A stretch of DNA of 64,000 nt from Glandiceps talaboti. Its lineage: Eukaryota; Hemichordata; Enteropneusta; Spengelidae. Of the stretch, positions 45,524 through 57,102 are shown in pieces (positions within the stretch are counted from its first letter, which is position 1; each line of letters opens with the position of its first letter). The position numbers were made by a program, and so were the translations under genes. The notes beneath the pieces were generated by a model that searched no databases, was not told where the DNA came from, and worked only from the letters and a program-made list of their open reading frames with translations. The DNA is taken from contig NC_135550.1 in the NCBI RefSeq assembly GCF_964340395.1, forward strand, positions 4,562,601 through 4,626,600, written 5' to 3'.

Positions 45524-46190
45524 GACACACAGGCTTCCACCCATAAATATATCTCTTCCTTACGGAAGAAAAAATTGCATATCTACATGCATGCCCTTGT
45601 CAATTCAAGTCCTTTCAATATCTTCAAGTATCTTCTATAGGGGCTTCACACCCAACTTTTTGTTTGATTACAGTCTGAACTTTCTTTTAGAGGACAAGCA
45701 GATACAAAAGATCTTGCGTGTGTATGCATTATATTGACGGTCTATGGTGTATGTAAGTTGTTTTTTCTCAAGGACACTGGATTGGTTGCTGTTTCAGGGC
45801 AGAGTAACTATTATGTCTGCAGAAAATTCAGATACTCAATAAATTGTGACATGTGTGGTACTTAGCAATCTGTTTTACTGTTTTGAGTCCTTTTCCTAGG
45901 GTGACTTACTGTAATATCTTTCACTTGTTGCATAAGTGGAAGTTTACATTTAAATAGAAAGAATTTCTGTACATTTGATGGGGTTGTTGTAATCACTTCA
46001 TGGTTTTTGCTATTTCAGTTACCGTCATTGACATGACAGTTTAGTATGTATACTAATTTTAGTTCATTTGTATGTTTGTTGTCATCACGTTCTGTGATGA
46101 CCTGAGTCTGGTCAGCTGTGAGGTCACCATAGTCACCATTGTGTTGATGAGTTGAAATGTTGGTTTCTAACTTATGTAGTAAAACTACAA
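45521..46190. other. No recognised gene
   Basis: No motif-bearing frame and no clear repeat match. Confidence 0.4.
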
Positions 46191-46194
46191 AAGC

Positions 46195-46560
46195 TAGGAT
46201 CCAAATTATAATGTTTACCTCGAAATCAAAGCTCTAATTGACAGCGTAATTTAGTGAATTTTTGGTTTGATTTGGTCTCTAAATTTGTTGTTGCCTGAAA
46301 GCTTTGATTTTGAGGTAAACTTTAAAGTTATGTTCATTATAATCATGGTTTCTATATTTATTGTTTCACTAGTTAACTTTTGATTTTGAGGTATACATGT
46401 AAGTTTTGGTTCGTTAACACGTTATAAAGTTATGATTTATATGACAAACATTGACATTTTCTTTCATTTAGAAACTTACAGTTTCTATATTTGTTGCAGA
46501 AAAGTTGTGATTTTGAAGTAAACATTAAAGTTTTGGGTTTGTAATAAATTTACTGTTTCT
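46195..46560. repeat. Degenerate local repeats with one inverted unit
   Basis: The phrase TTTGATTTTGAGGTAAACTT, TAAAGTT recurs at about 46,300, 46,380 and 46,505 with drift. An inverted version (TTTACCTCGAAATCAAAGCT) sits at about 46,215-46,235, allowing a stem with the first direct copy. Confidence 0.55.
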
Positions 46561-46884
46561 ATGGGAAATTGAGCTGCGTTTTGTAGTGAAGCTCTTTGCA
46601 TTTCTTAGTTACGCGTATTTTACTGATAGTAAAATATGGCTGTAGAGTAAAGCTGTGAGGCTTTATAAGTTTAACAAAACATCAGTTGCTCTGTGCATGT
46701 CTTAGTACTAGACTGTGTGTGCTGCTAGCTATTGTGTCACTCAGTGGAGATGACTGGAGAGCATTGATAATGATCTCATATCCAATTACTTCTAATGTTG
46801 TCTCACTCCTAACAAAACGATATGTGTTCCCAGTAAAGTGTATAAGGTATGTGTATTTCGATTTTGATGATAATGGGAAATGGC

Positions 46885-46985
46885 CCAAGTATTCAAATTT
46901 AACTTTTGTTCTAAACACAACTTGAATTTTCACCTGAATTTTTTGACTGCACACTTCAGTCTTTGTCAACAGATTGACCAGCTAT
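46885..46985 (+). repeat. Dispersed repeat, copy 2
   Basis: Copy of the roughly 100-bp segment at 41,245-41,350 (ACTTTTGTTCTAAACACAAC, GACTGCACACTTCAGTCTTT). Confidence 0.7.
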
Positions 46986-47502
46986 TCAGGAAATGGTCCT
47001 GTTGTTTCAAAAACAGCAAGTCAAGGTTATGGCTGAAATCTATCTTATACAATCAATTAGTCTAACTAGTTACACAATGGCCCCCACACACTACCCTGAC
47101 CACAGTAAGATGACAATGATACTACATTCAGTAGTTAGGCCCTAGTTACATCACCGAGGAACAAAAAGATGTAGCAGCCACAATCTTGAAATTGATTAAT
47201 GAATAATTGAATAATCAGTACATCCTCTGTATTCTAGCCATGTCATTACTGAATCAATCATCATCATAGTGAGGATGATCACCATAGTATTGACTGAATA
47301 CTTAATATGTGCTCATACAGATTATGTATGTGTATATGTATTCATTTGTCCTTATCTTTTTGTAAACTTATATTTGTTTTAGTTGATTTTATACAAATAA
47401 TTGTCGTTTTGAAATCAAAAGCAAAGATCATTCTAACACAGAATTCTCAAAAGAGATAATTATCGTTGTGGTCGAATTCTACTGATACACACAACTAGGA
47501 AG

Positions 47503-47745
47503 ATGGATCTAAAGACATACTGCAACATCCACCTAGATCTTTGCCCTTGTTATTGGGAAACTGATGGTACACTAAAGAAGAACATCGCAGTTCGGGTTTC
47601 CTTTTTTGATTTTGGAGATGAGTACACTGACTTACCTGAACACGAAAAACTAAGGTACTTGGTAGCAAGAAAAGTGCGGAAAATGACAAGATTTATTGAG
47701 AAAGCATTTTTAAGGAGAAGGGACAACTTGTACATTAATTCATAA
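47503..47745 (+). CDS. Unrecognised 80-residue open frame
   Basis: ATG in a good context (AAGATGG) to TAA. The product starts MDLKTYCNIHLDLCPCYWET and has an acidic centre (FGDEYTDLPEHEK) and a basic end (KVRKMTRFIEKAFLRRRDN). It has no signal peptide or membrane segment. An AATAAA-type signal occurs about 170 bases after the stop (ATAATAAATG near 47,915). I do not recognise the family. It may be a small gene, a terminal exon or chance. Confidence 0.3.
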   Translation: MDLKTYCNIHLDLCPCYWETDGTLKKNIAVRVSFFDFGDEYTDLPEHEKLRYLVARKVRKMTRFIEKAFLRRRDNLYINS

Positions 47746-48104
47746 CTCTTATTTTTGCCTTGTAAATGATATTTTCATTATTGTAAAAAAGCTCCTCAAT
47801 CTGTTCTAATTATGTTTTATTTCACTTTAGGTGACATATAAGCCTATTTGGCTGGGAGGTTGTGTAATGTAAATTGTTTTTTTTGCGGTAGTCTGTTTAC
47901 CTCATGTCACTATAATAAATGATTCTACTACTACTGTAAAGCTTATGTTGCCCATTGTCAAATATAAACTGCTAAGGAGCCTTCTCAATCAAAACTGCAA
48001 GGTGGAGAACCAGGGTAATGGGGAGGGGGCACTTTTCACAAATATGTTCGTTGTGAAAATGTAAATTTGGAGATTTTACTTTGACTCATTTTGTTATCTA
48101 ACTT

Positions 48105-48233
48105 TGCATTATTTAGTGATGTTAGCATGATGCCACTGCTGCCACCATTTCCAAATCGCACTGCTACCACATCCCACCACTGCCATTCTACCATGATAAC
48201 ATATCAATCATGCTAACATCACAAAATAATGCA
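48105..48233. repeat. 129-bp hairpin element with 27-bp arms
   Basis: Left arm 48105-48131 and right arm 48207-48233 are inverted repeats with one mismatch (TGCATTATTTAGTGATGTTA, GCATGAT). The 75-bp centre is C-rich with repeated CCACTGC, CACTGC and CCACCACTGCC. It could be a very short non-autonomous element or a source of a hairpin transcript. Confidence 0.7.
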
Positions 48234-48269
48234 TTAGTATTATTATTATGCTGATTAGGGGTCCTTAGC

Positions 48270-48662
48270 ATTTGGATTCCATGCATAATAATAATTTTAG
48301 TAAATATAATAAAAATAATAACAATCATAATATTAGTTTTTATATAGCGATTTCCCACCCACGCCTTTTACAATTATTACTCCTGGCTTGGAGCTATATC
48401 AGCACAACGGCTCTTTTATACTTGGGAGCATACAATCCATTGCAGCCTTTATAAGCATATAGGATTAAAGCATTCACATCACAACCGCTATCCTACCAGG
48501 ACCCCAATTATACAGAGATGGGTGGACTGAGGCATAGGCGTAGGCCACTCAGAAAGAAACGGTGGTGATGGGGCTCGAATGTACAACCTGCAGATTCCAA
48601 GCCAAATCCTGTCTCCACAAGTCTGAGTTCTAACCACTATGCCACAGGGAGACAGTATTAAA
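48270..48662 (-). mobile_element. tRNA-derived SINE, minus-strand copy
   Basis: The minus strand from 48,662 has an A-box-like TGGCATAGTGGTTAGAAC, a B-box-like ATTCGAGCCCC, and then the body: TGTATAATTGGGGTCCTGGT, AGGATAGCGG, GTGAATGCTTTAATCC, CTGCAATGGATTGTATGCTC and GTAATAATTGTAAAAG. It ends in an AT-rich (ATT/AAT)n tail. This is the best-preserved of the three copies, with both Pol III box-like elements. Confidence 0.75.
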
Positions 48663-50795
48663 AAACAAATGATTTTTGAAATATTTGAAAAAGAAGCGGG
48701 TCATGTTTTCAAAAAAGACAGTGAGGTAGGGATACTTTTAAGCATAAAGTGCTTGAGGCCCTCCCCACCTTTTAATTACTGAAGGCGCCCTTAATTTGTT
48801 TAAACACAATCTTATAGTGTGCAAACAAAGGAATATGAGAGCCTGGACAACTGTGAAGACAGTACATGACTGTCTCTACCAACATGCTCTTTGAGCAAAC
48901 TACTTTGGAGACGATTCATTTAGATGCAGCTCCTGATGTTCCATCTGCACAAACAATGGTTGGATAAATAGAAATGGAAAGCTGAATAGCAAAAGGTAGA
49001 CAGGTCCTCCAGCACCTGAAGTCCTCTTGGGATTCATTTATTGTGGATTTCAGCATACCTGTGCACTTCAAACTTGCCATCGTATACCAAATAGACTAAA
49101 TTGTACATAGGAATGCCGCCTCCAAGATTGCAAAAGTATGATTGAGAGTGATGAAGAAGATTCAGCACAGGGTATCAGTGATGCCAAAGAGGATGAAGAT
49201 GAACCTAATATGCCTAGGAAATAAAGTCTTTAAAACTGTTACTCTCACTTTGTTCAAGAAACTTCAAACTCAGATCTCAATGACAATAAGAAAAGCCAGA
49301 TTTAACAGTATAAATGCTTGCAAAATGATATTAAAATTTAGTTATTTTATAATCCAATATGGCCGCCGAACACTATCAACTACATGTATATGGGAAAGTA
49401 AAGGAATCGGTGAATTCCCTTGCCTTGAAAACATGCCGTATTGCATTGTGGGTAATAGTTACATAATCAAACAAGTACATTTTTTTTGGGGGGGGGGAAA
49501 CAGGCATATATGATAATGTATTAAACATTAGCATAACATGTATATCATGAGCACTAGATAGAGGATAACCCATACCAAAAGATTTCTAGATAGTTTGTTT
49601 TTTTGTGTCAAAACTGATCATGTCATCCTCAAACATTTCTCTTAATAACCCTTCATAAGTTTTTATGGCTGGCACAATCATTTATCAGGAGACAACTAAG
49701 ATACCAATTATTTCTAAAGACATTGTTTTCAAGCATTGTGTAAAGAATAAATGCCAAAATTTCTGTTAATTCCAATAACCGTGTGTTAAAAGAAAATTGT
49801 TGTATGGATAAACATATGCAAATGAGGTAATTGATATGCAAATTATATATTTAAAGATGTCAAACAATGTTATCTCAGTCATAATTTGATTTAATTTAAT
49901 TATTTCAATATTTTATGAATGTTGGATTACATAAACTGTTTCAAATTTGAATTGTCATCTCCAAACCACCATCAGATTATTGATTTTTTTATTATGTGTT
50001 ATGTAAATTTAAATGAAGATTACTACTAGAAAGCACCAAATACAGATGTCCACCAAGCATTTTGAAATCTACAGAAAAAAATAGTTTTAGAAAAGTAATG
50101 TTTCATTTGGTACCTCATTTTGGTACCAATTGGCCAAAAATCAGGGTCTGGCTCATGGACTATAAGAGAAAAACTTGCATTAGAAAACCAGTCCGGTAAA
50201 AAAATGATGTTTGCGACCCCACCAATTAGATGTTTGAATTGGCCAAATTCATATATACTCAGGCAATGTCACAACCTTATGATAATATGCATATCAGTCA
50301 TTTACCCATTTATGGCCAAACAAATCTCTTCTTATGTCAACAGTGCTCAAACTGAAGATACATAACCTCAAATTCACCCGGGACTACTTTACATCTTAAG
50401 CCTCCAAACATCGTTGTAAAATGAGTTCTAATCCGTTGTCCAAAAAAAAACTTGTATTGGAAAAACAGTTCACAGGGATTTATTTGACCCATACTTTAAC
50501 TCTAGCAATATATTATTATTAAATTTTATTTGCTAGCAGTTGAGTATAACTTTTACAAATTAGTTTGGTTTCTATGAAGGAACACTACATCCTGTGTGCC
50601 TCATGTCTATAATTAATGTTTGTATACATCGTCACTGTCTAGTAACTACCCCTTGCTGTCTATGAATCTGTGATTTTCAGGGACAATGAGTGCTCCATAC
50701 AATAGATAATCACAGAATATGTGTAAGGGGTTTATGTATGAATTCAATTGTTTCTCTGCCACTGAAGAGCTAAACATGTTTTTTTATTTTCTTTA
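48663..50795. other. No recognised gene
   Basis: A short acidic frame at about 49,111-49,227 (MIESDEEDSAQG, KEDEDEPN) is overlapped by an unrelated longer frame at 49142-49513. Neither has a recognisable family. A G-run lies near 49,488-49,497. The rest is AT-rich without matches in the window. Confidence 0.4.
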
Positions 50796-51239
50796 TGCAA
50801 TCAGTAACATACATATACATGACAAATATGAGCTTCATTACACAACAATTTATTGAATATCACTTTTAAAATGCCAACAAGTTCTGAAAATACAACAAGT
50901 ACAATAAATGAATGATAAACACAGAAAATAGAATAGTAAAATTCACCAATGGTAAGTTGCGCCTCGTCTCTTATGGGGTCAACAATTTCCATTGAGACTT
51001 CTTCCCCATTGTAAAGAAAAGTATCATCATCTGTCAGCTATGATGACCTACAGCATGATATACCAAGTCTACCACCTGTAAAGATGAACATAATCAGTGT
51101 TTTTAAAGGCCGGTAAACCGGTAAATGGTCCTGAGGTTCCCCGATCAATTTATCGGATTTTCCCAAGTGTACGTGTGTGCCCATGATCGATCAACGTGAA
51201 ACCGTATAGAAAACACGCCACAGAGCATGGGCCGTCTTT

Positions 51240-51660
51240 TTTTTTAAGAAGACAAAACTGCTTCGTCTCATGTCACTATGTGGATGGTAATGAACCCAAT
51301 CAAACGAGAATGAAATGAAGTGAGTACTTAGTTTTCAAGGAGCTCGTGGATAATCATTATCCGACCAAAGTTTCTGCTGGGACGAGTCCGTGGGGCTCGC
51401 TACTTTGCTAAGATATGAAAGGTCATACACTCGGGTCATAGATTGTACGACACACAGTACTACTACAAGGGGTGGCTAAAAGGGGAACTTAGCGTTTGAT
51501 ACTGACGTACGTTGACATCGGAAATCCGACTTCCGTATTTTTTCTTAAAAGAAGCAAAGTATAGACTGTCTTGTAGTGATTTTGAAAACCATAGACCTTG
51601 GAGTACATGTACAAGTAAAACACAGTCATTTCCAATACTTTGTCATGTCCCATCCACCAT
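51240..51660 (+). repeat. Dispersed repeat, left part, interrupted by a LINE
   Basis: CTTCGTCTCATGTCACTATG, GGTGGTAATGAA-type, AGGGGAACTTAGCG, TACTGACGTA, GAAAACCATAGA and TTTGTCATG(T/G)CCCA match 62,790-63,190. The repeat resumes after the LINE at 52,787 (TGAACAGTGGACGCG, ACACCATGTG). Confidence 0.8.
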
Positions 51661-52788
51661 ATATATAATACCTAACTATTCCAGACTTTTATTCATCGAT
51701 TACAGCTCAGCTTTCAATACAATTTCACCCTTTAGATTATATGACAAACTAATATCGCTGGGACTTACTGCTAGTATTTGTAAATGGGTGTTACATTTTT
51801 TATTAGATCGATCACAAGTTGTTAAAATTGGAAATAATTATTCGAAATCTCTAGTTCTTAATACTGGTACACCTCAAGGTTGTAATTTGTCGCCGATGTT
51901 ATACTCATTATTTACCCATGATTGTGTTACTGTGTCTGATAATAATTTTATCATCAAATTTGCTGATGACACCACCGTGGGCGGATTAATCAAAAACGAT
52001 GAAACATCATATCGTAATGAAGTGAACTCTATCATAACATGGTGCTCTGAAAACAATCTTGAACTGAATGTCAAAAAGACCAAAGAGATTATTGTGGACT
52101 TTCGTAGGAATCCATCTGATATTGTTCCTCTAGTCATCAACAACTCAGAGGTTGAAATAGTGCAGTATTTTAAGTTTCTCGGTGTTTACCTCTCAGCCGA
52201 TCTGAAATGGGAAATCAATACTGATCATATTGTGAAGAAAGCACAGAAAAGATTGTTTTTCTTAAGACGATTGAGAAGTTTCCGTGTCAGCCAGGGACTG
52301 TTGATTAAGTTCTACCGAGCGGTGGTTGAGAGTGTCCTGACACTGTCAATCATCGTTTGGAGGGGCAATGCCACAGTTGATGACCGGAAACGTCTCAATC
52401 GAATCGTTAACAATGCCAGTAGCATCATTGGATGCCAACTTCCTTCTCTTAATGAGTTGTACAACGCTCAAGTAAAGAAAAGAGCTCAGTCAATTGTAAA
52501 AGACGATTTCCATCCAGCACGTAATTTATTCCAACTTATGCGCTCAGGCGAGCGGTACCGTTCTATCAAATCAGGTTCTAATCGCACATTGTTTAGCTTT
52601 TACCCAACTGCAGTCCGCACTCTTAATGAATCAATTTAAGTTCTCTATTGACGCATCAATTTCGTGTTAGGAGTCCTCTACAGAATATTGTTTTTGTAAA
52701 TTTTTCATTACACGCAAAATCAATGCACATTTCATTATATATGTATCAGTATATATATGACAATAAAACACATATCATATCATATCAT
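51661..52788 (+). mobile_element. 5'-truncated Rex1/CR1-like LINE in a repeat
   Basis: Reads from YSRLLFIDYSSAFNTI through GTPQGCNLSPMLYSLFTHD, KFADDTTVGG, LELNVKKTKEIIVDF, QYFKFLGVYLSADLKW and RLFFLRRLRSFRVSQGL to TAA at 52,637-52,639. The 3' end has an ACAATAAAAC signal and a (CATAT)n tail. It is related to, but clearly diverged from, the copy at 17.4 kb. The empty counterpart at 63.19 kb sets both junctions to within a few bases. Confidence 0.88.
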
Positions 52789-54010
52789 TGAACAGTGGAC
52801 GCGTCCATATTTACACCATGTGTTGACATTGTGTCATGTGTAGTCTTTCTGGACTGTAGTTCAAAATCCCACAATTTCGCTTCCGTAACAGCGGTAATAT
52901 CAATTTTCCACAACGAAAAAGTTATCCACAAAACAAAATCTTAATTGTAAGAAAATAAATGTCTAGTGACACTTACCGATCTCTTGCACTGTCTCCGTTG
53001 GTTAATTTTCTTCAATAAAATTCCATGCACACTCAGGTCAACTTGGGCGAAGTACACTAATGGTCAAATGTTCATATTAATGCAAATGCGCGCATGGTTA
53101 ACACGTACGTCGCGATGTCTCTGCGATCTAACGTTTAGGGACCGGTCAGTTTCTTCGGCCTGGTGGGGGGGGGGGGCGGTGGATTGGTAGGGGGGTCACC
53201 CTGTTTTTGAAATTGGCAGTAGGGGGGGTCATGCTGTTTTGAAAATTGTGGAAGGGGGGGGGGGTCATTGTGTTTTAGATTGTGATGGAAGAAAAAAATC
53301 CTTTCTACAATGGCATATAGCCTTGTCTGAAATGTGGTACATGTCAATATTTGTTCTTGTCCCTGTTTCTTACATGAATTCTTTAACATTACTTATTAGT
53401 TCAAACCTAACTATACATATTCATAAACATTGTACATGTACCGGTATTACCTAGCTACCACACTAGTTACAGAACATGTCATGTAAATGCTTGGCTGTTT
53501 CACAATCAATGCTTCACTTATATTGCAGTTTGGGGCAAAAGTGAACTTGAAGGTTTCGTAATGGTAATTTTCATAGATAGTTTATAAATGAAGTTAATCT
53601 AAATTGTTCTACTCATCATGCTATTGACACTACAAATCACCACATCTCATCAGATTCCAGTTACTATTATACACTAGGTATGACCACCTAAAGTTCTCTA
53701 ACATACCGGTGACTTTCACTGGGCAAAAAGTTGAATAGACATGAATCTACGTAAATTTACTGTATCTGCAGATCTCACGTATGCGCTTCGTGTACTGAAG
53801 TATACGAACAGTATACTAGACATTAAGTCTGCCGAAATATACAGTTCCGTAGACTAAGCGTACACTTAAGTCTTTTGTTCCAGCTTCCAGACTTGTTTTG
53901 CACACTGTATATTTTACGTATTTGTTACGTATACGTACGTGCCACCATTGTCGAATGTCTCTGAGTGTGGAGTTGTTCTCTTTTCACCGTTAGTCTATTG
54001 CTGCTAGGCC
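52789..54010. other. No gene; G-rich homopolymer region at 53,155-53,270
   Basis: After about 40 bases of resumed dispersed repeat nothing is recognised. Three or more G-runs of 6-13 bases within 115 bp (GGTGGGGGGGGGGGGCGG and later GGGGGG runs) could form a G-quadruplex. The frames across it are artefacts. Confidence 0.6.
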
Positions 54011-54014
54011 CTTT

Positions 54015-54046
54015 CTTCCGATACGAGACGCTTGTCGTATCGGAAG
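54015..54046. repeat. Perfect 12-bp stem hairpin
   Basis: CTTCCGATACGA, an 8-base loop (GACGCTTG), then TCGTATCGGAAG. No T-run follows, so I do not call it a terminator; animals do not use such terminators in any case. Confidence 0.8.
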
Positions 54047-55160
54047 TAAGAGGAATGTCCGAATGTCTCGCAGCTAGACTATGTATTATCACAGACAATT
54101 ATAAGAAACCGTTTCTTGGTGTTATACGGCCGTGGAAGCGTACCAATCGGCACTACTCGGCAATGTTGTGGACGACTTGACAAATCACAGATAGTCTGTG
54201 ATCAAAATGTAAATACTGTACATGTGATCGCCTCCAACCTATGACAAAACTTACTCAAAACATCCGTTTGCATTTGATATTTTAGTGTTCTGTGATGTGC
54301 AAAAAAGGTTTTTATATCCCACACCAAACATCGTTTTCGTTTCATTTTACAATGTTCTATATGTATCATGCAGACGTCTGTGTCATTTTCCTCCACAGCT
54401 TTCGGACTTTTGCAAAGAGTTAAATCACCGTCAATGGTTAAAACTATGCCCGGTTAAAAACAAAGTTTTGATTTGCATATACATTGTATAGAACAGTACA
54501 ACAATGAAATATCAAAAGGCCAGCTGTCAGCTCATTATGGCTTTCATCACTTGATCGCGATATCCTGTACACATTGTGCGACTGATAAAATTTTCCATCA
54601 TAATGTTAGTTTCGTTGAAAAAAACTTAGATACAAGCAATACACCTTAGCCGAAAAGACGAAAACTTCAACCTGTGACTTCTCATCAGCGTCTCGTATTG
54701 ATTAATGGATGTGATGGTGAATTAAAACAAATGAAAACTGAACTCGATTAGTTGCTTGACCAACTATTTTTCAGTCTTTTTCTCTACAGTACAATGTATA
54801 TCAAACTGTTATATATTATTATCATTAACATTGGAGTAAAACGTTCGATCGCCTGCCTCGCGGCCATGCATACTCTGCTGCCGTCCTGGATACATACAAC
54901 TTGCGGTTAACTTATACATAGAAAAACAGATACAGTGTTGCAGTTTTAAGTGCAGTCTAGTTTAAAGGAAATATGGGGAGACCATGGTGGTACGGTATCG
55001 GACACCGTTTCTCTCTAGAATTCCCGTGAACTTAGATGGTAAACAGTGATGTCACGTCTGCATATGCCTGAGATTGATTTCATTAAAGAGAAAGTAAAAC
55101 GGCTCACCGCTGACGGAAAAAAACAGCATGTAAACAAGCAAACGAACAAACAAAAAAGAA
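54047..55160. other. No recognised gene
   Basis: Frames 53965-54180 (plus) and 54202-54396 (minus) lack motifs. No repeat match was noticed. Confidence 0.45.
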
Positions 55161-55161
55161 A

Positions 55162-55162
<1 letters not shown>

Positions 55163-55202
<40 letters not shown>

Positions 55203-55205
55203 ACG

Positions 55206-55245
<40 letters not shown>
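55163..55245. repeat. (CA)n with central (GC)n
   Basis: (CA)n, then TACACACGCGCGCGCG, then (CA)n again. Alternating purine-pyrimidine throughout, so potentially Z-DNA forming. Confidence 0.95.
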
Positions 55246-55247
<2 letters not shown>

Positions 55248-55721
55248 ACACATACAAACTAACTTACAAAAACCGAATATCTTGCATATGCAAGTTTTGA
55301 TGGTGCCCTACACAATTGATGACATTGCGTTTTGGGTCATTGAAAGGTTTTTTGTACATTCAGTGACCCCGTGTTCGTCATACAGCAAGCATGTACTATT
55401 ACAATTCCACATAGTCACTTTATTGCAGTCAGAGTCCCTAGGCCAAACATACAATTACAAACTTACCAAAATATGTTATAGTTCCATTATATTATTTGCT
55501 TCTGTCCTGATTTTTAAGGAGTGGTAAATAAAGTCTCTGTAATTCATTTGTTTGATCAGCTGATAACAGTTTACACAACTCAACGATTCCTTGGTTTCGC
55601 GAAACAACTCTCTGATTATGATCGTTGCTTTGAAGTTCGAATAGATATTTGAAACGCCAAACAACTTCAAGTGGGATGGGGATTGGGTATTTATTTTGGA
55701 TTTTAACTTATAAAATAATTT

Positions 55722-55753
55722 GTATGTATGTATGTATGTATGTATGTATGTAT
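55722..55753. repeat. (GTAT)n microsatellite
   Basis: Eight GTAT units, directly before the Penelope-like remnant. Confidence 0.9.
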
Positions 55754-55764
55754 GATGGTGAATC

Positions 55765-56865
55765 TATATATATCTGTTTATACTAAACCTACCACAGACC
55801 CTCCACCAATATATTTGCAGTATGGTTCAGCACATCCTAATAAGTGTAAGACTGCATTCCCTATTCACAATTACTTCGTTTACGTCGTATTTGTAGTAGC
55901 GATTTGGATTTCAGGGAAAGATCTACTGAATTTTGCACGTACTTTCACCAACGTGGTTATCCAGTGTCGGTTACCAATGCGACTTTACAAAAGGGGTCAT
56001 TTTTGTCTAGGGAAGCTTGTATCAAATCATATGATCACAAGAGTAATACCAATCGTCCCATATTGGCTCTAACAATACCATCCCTTTTCCACTACAGTTA
56101 AGAACATACTATACACGCATTTTAATATCTTACGTTCTAGTAGGTTAACCAATTCATTATTTCGTGAAGCACCTTTAACAGCTTGGCGTCGTGATACCAA
56201 TCTTAGCGATACGGTGGTCCATACATAGATTGGAAGTTAATGCTGGTTCATTTCCATGCAGTCGTACTCGATGTGGCACATGTTGTTTTTGCACATTTTG
56301 GCCTCTGATGATAAACTTCCCCTCGGAAAATTTCTTATTGATGTAAACAGTCCTCCAGCAGTTGGCTAAATGTTGTATTCACTTTATTTCTGTATGTCAT
56401 TTTTGTATGATTTATATATCTCCGTCTTACCAGACAAATGAATCGTAACTATCCCGTATCTATGCATATTATTACCAACGATCATAATGTATCAAATGTC
56501 TACTTCAGGAATTTGTAAGGTTTCAGGTGACAAGGATCGATTGATGTTGAAGGAGGAGGAGGAAATTATTTTTCGTTTTGGAACTCTGGATCCCCATGGA
56601 ATTATTAGATTATTTACATCATTCCCTAATATCTAACTACGCTTATTCTATCTTTCAAGCGTGCTCTAAAGGGAACTTCTTTTTGGTGCGCATACTTTTA
56701 AATATTTTTGTCGTACCCTACCGTTGATAAATACTCGCGTGGTGTCGTTCTTTTCCATGTATAGTCGGGTTGTTACCTGCTGTATATCGTGCCTTGATAA
56801 AGAATTTTGATTCGAAACGTCGGATTGTAATTTTTTATTCGGACTGTATAACTGTGGGTGTATGT
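55765..56865 (+). mobile_element. Decayed Penelope-like element
   Basis: Fragments in different plus-strand frames keep the family order. SVYTKPTTDPPPIYLQYGSA (about 55,770) is the reverse-transcriptase phrase LYxKPTDxHxYL. FHQRGYPVSVTNATL is at about 55,940 and FREAPLTAWRRDTNLSD at about 56,162. SFPCSRTRCGTC (about 56,250) is the Cys-rich linker. FGTLDPHGIIRLF (about 56,577) matches the end of the GIY-YIG endonuclease region. FDSKRRIVIFYSD (about 56,806) lies in the 3' part. Multiple stops and shifts show it is long dead. Confidence 0.7.
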
Positions 56866-56940
56866 GTGTGTGTATGTATGTATGTATGTATGTATGTATG
56901 TATGTATGTATGTATGTATGTATGCATGTATGTGTGTGTA
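56866..56940. repeat. (GT)n/(GTAT)n microsatellite
   Basis: Short GT run, then about 12 GTAT units with one GCAT, abutting the 3' end of the Penelope-like remnant. Confidence 0.9.
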
Positions 56941-57102
56941 TCTGACTTTGTGCTTGTGTATCCAGAAAAAACTCACGTGACAGTAAATACATCTGTTACC
57001 AAATGTAACGTCATGTAATGAAACATTTTGAGCGAGTTTTCCATTCTCAGAACTTTCGCTGAAAGGTTTTGATTTTCTATGAAAATGTATTTATTTATTT
57101 AT

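Noticed and set aside
48580-48662. A functional tRNA gene on the minus strand
   Set aside because: Box-like elements are present but the acceptor and anticodon stems do not form a full cloverleaf; they belong to the SINE head.
49111-49227. Acidic frame MIESDEEDSAQG...KEDEDEPN as a transposase or nuclear-protein tail
   Set aside because: Too short, with no partner exon or catalytic motif.
50940-51040. Minus-strand segment NGEEVSMEIVDPIRDEAQL resembling the Ras-like EVVSMEILDTAG segment
   Set aside because: The match stops at the key DTAGQ positions, no neighbouring Ras exons were found, and the frame runs on into AT-rich non-coding sequence.
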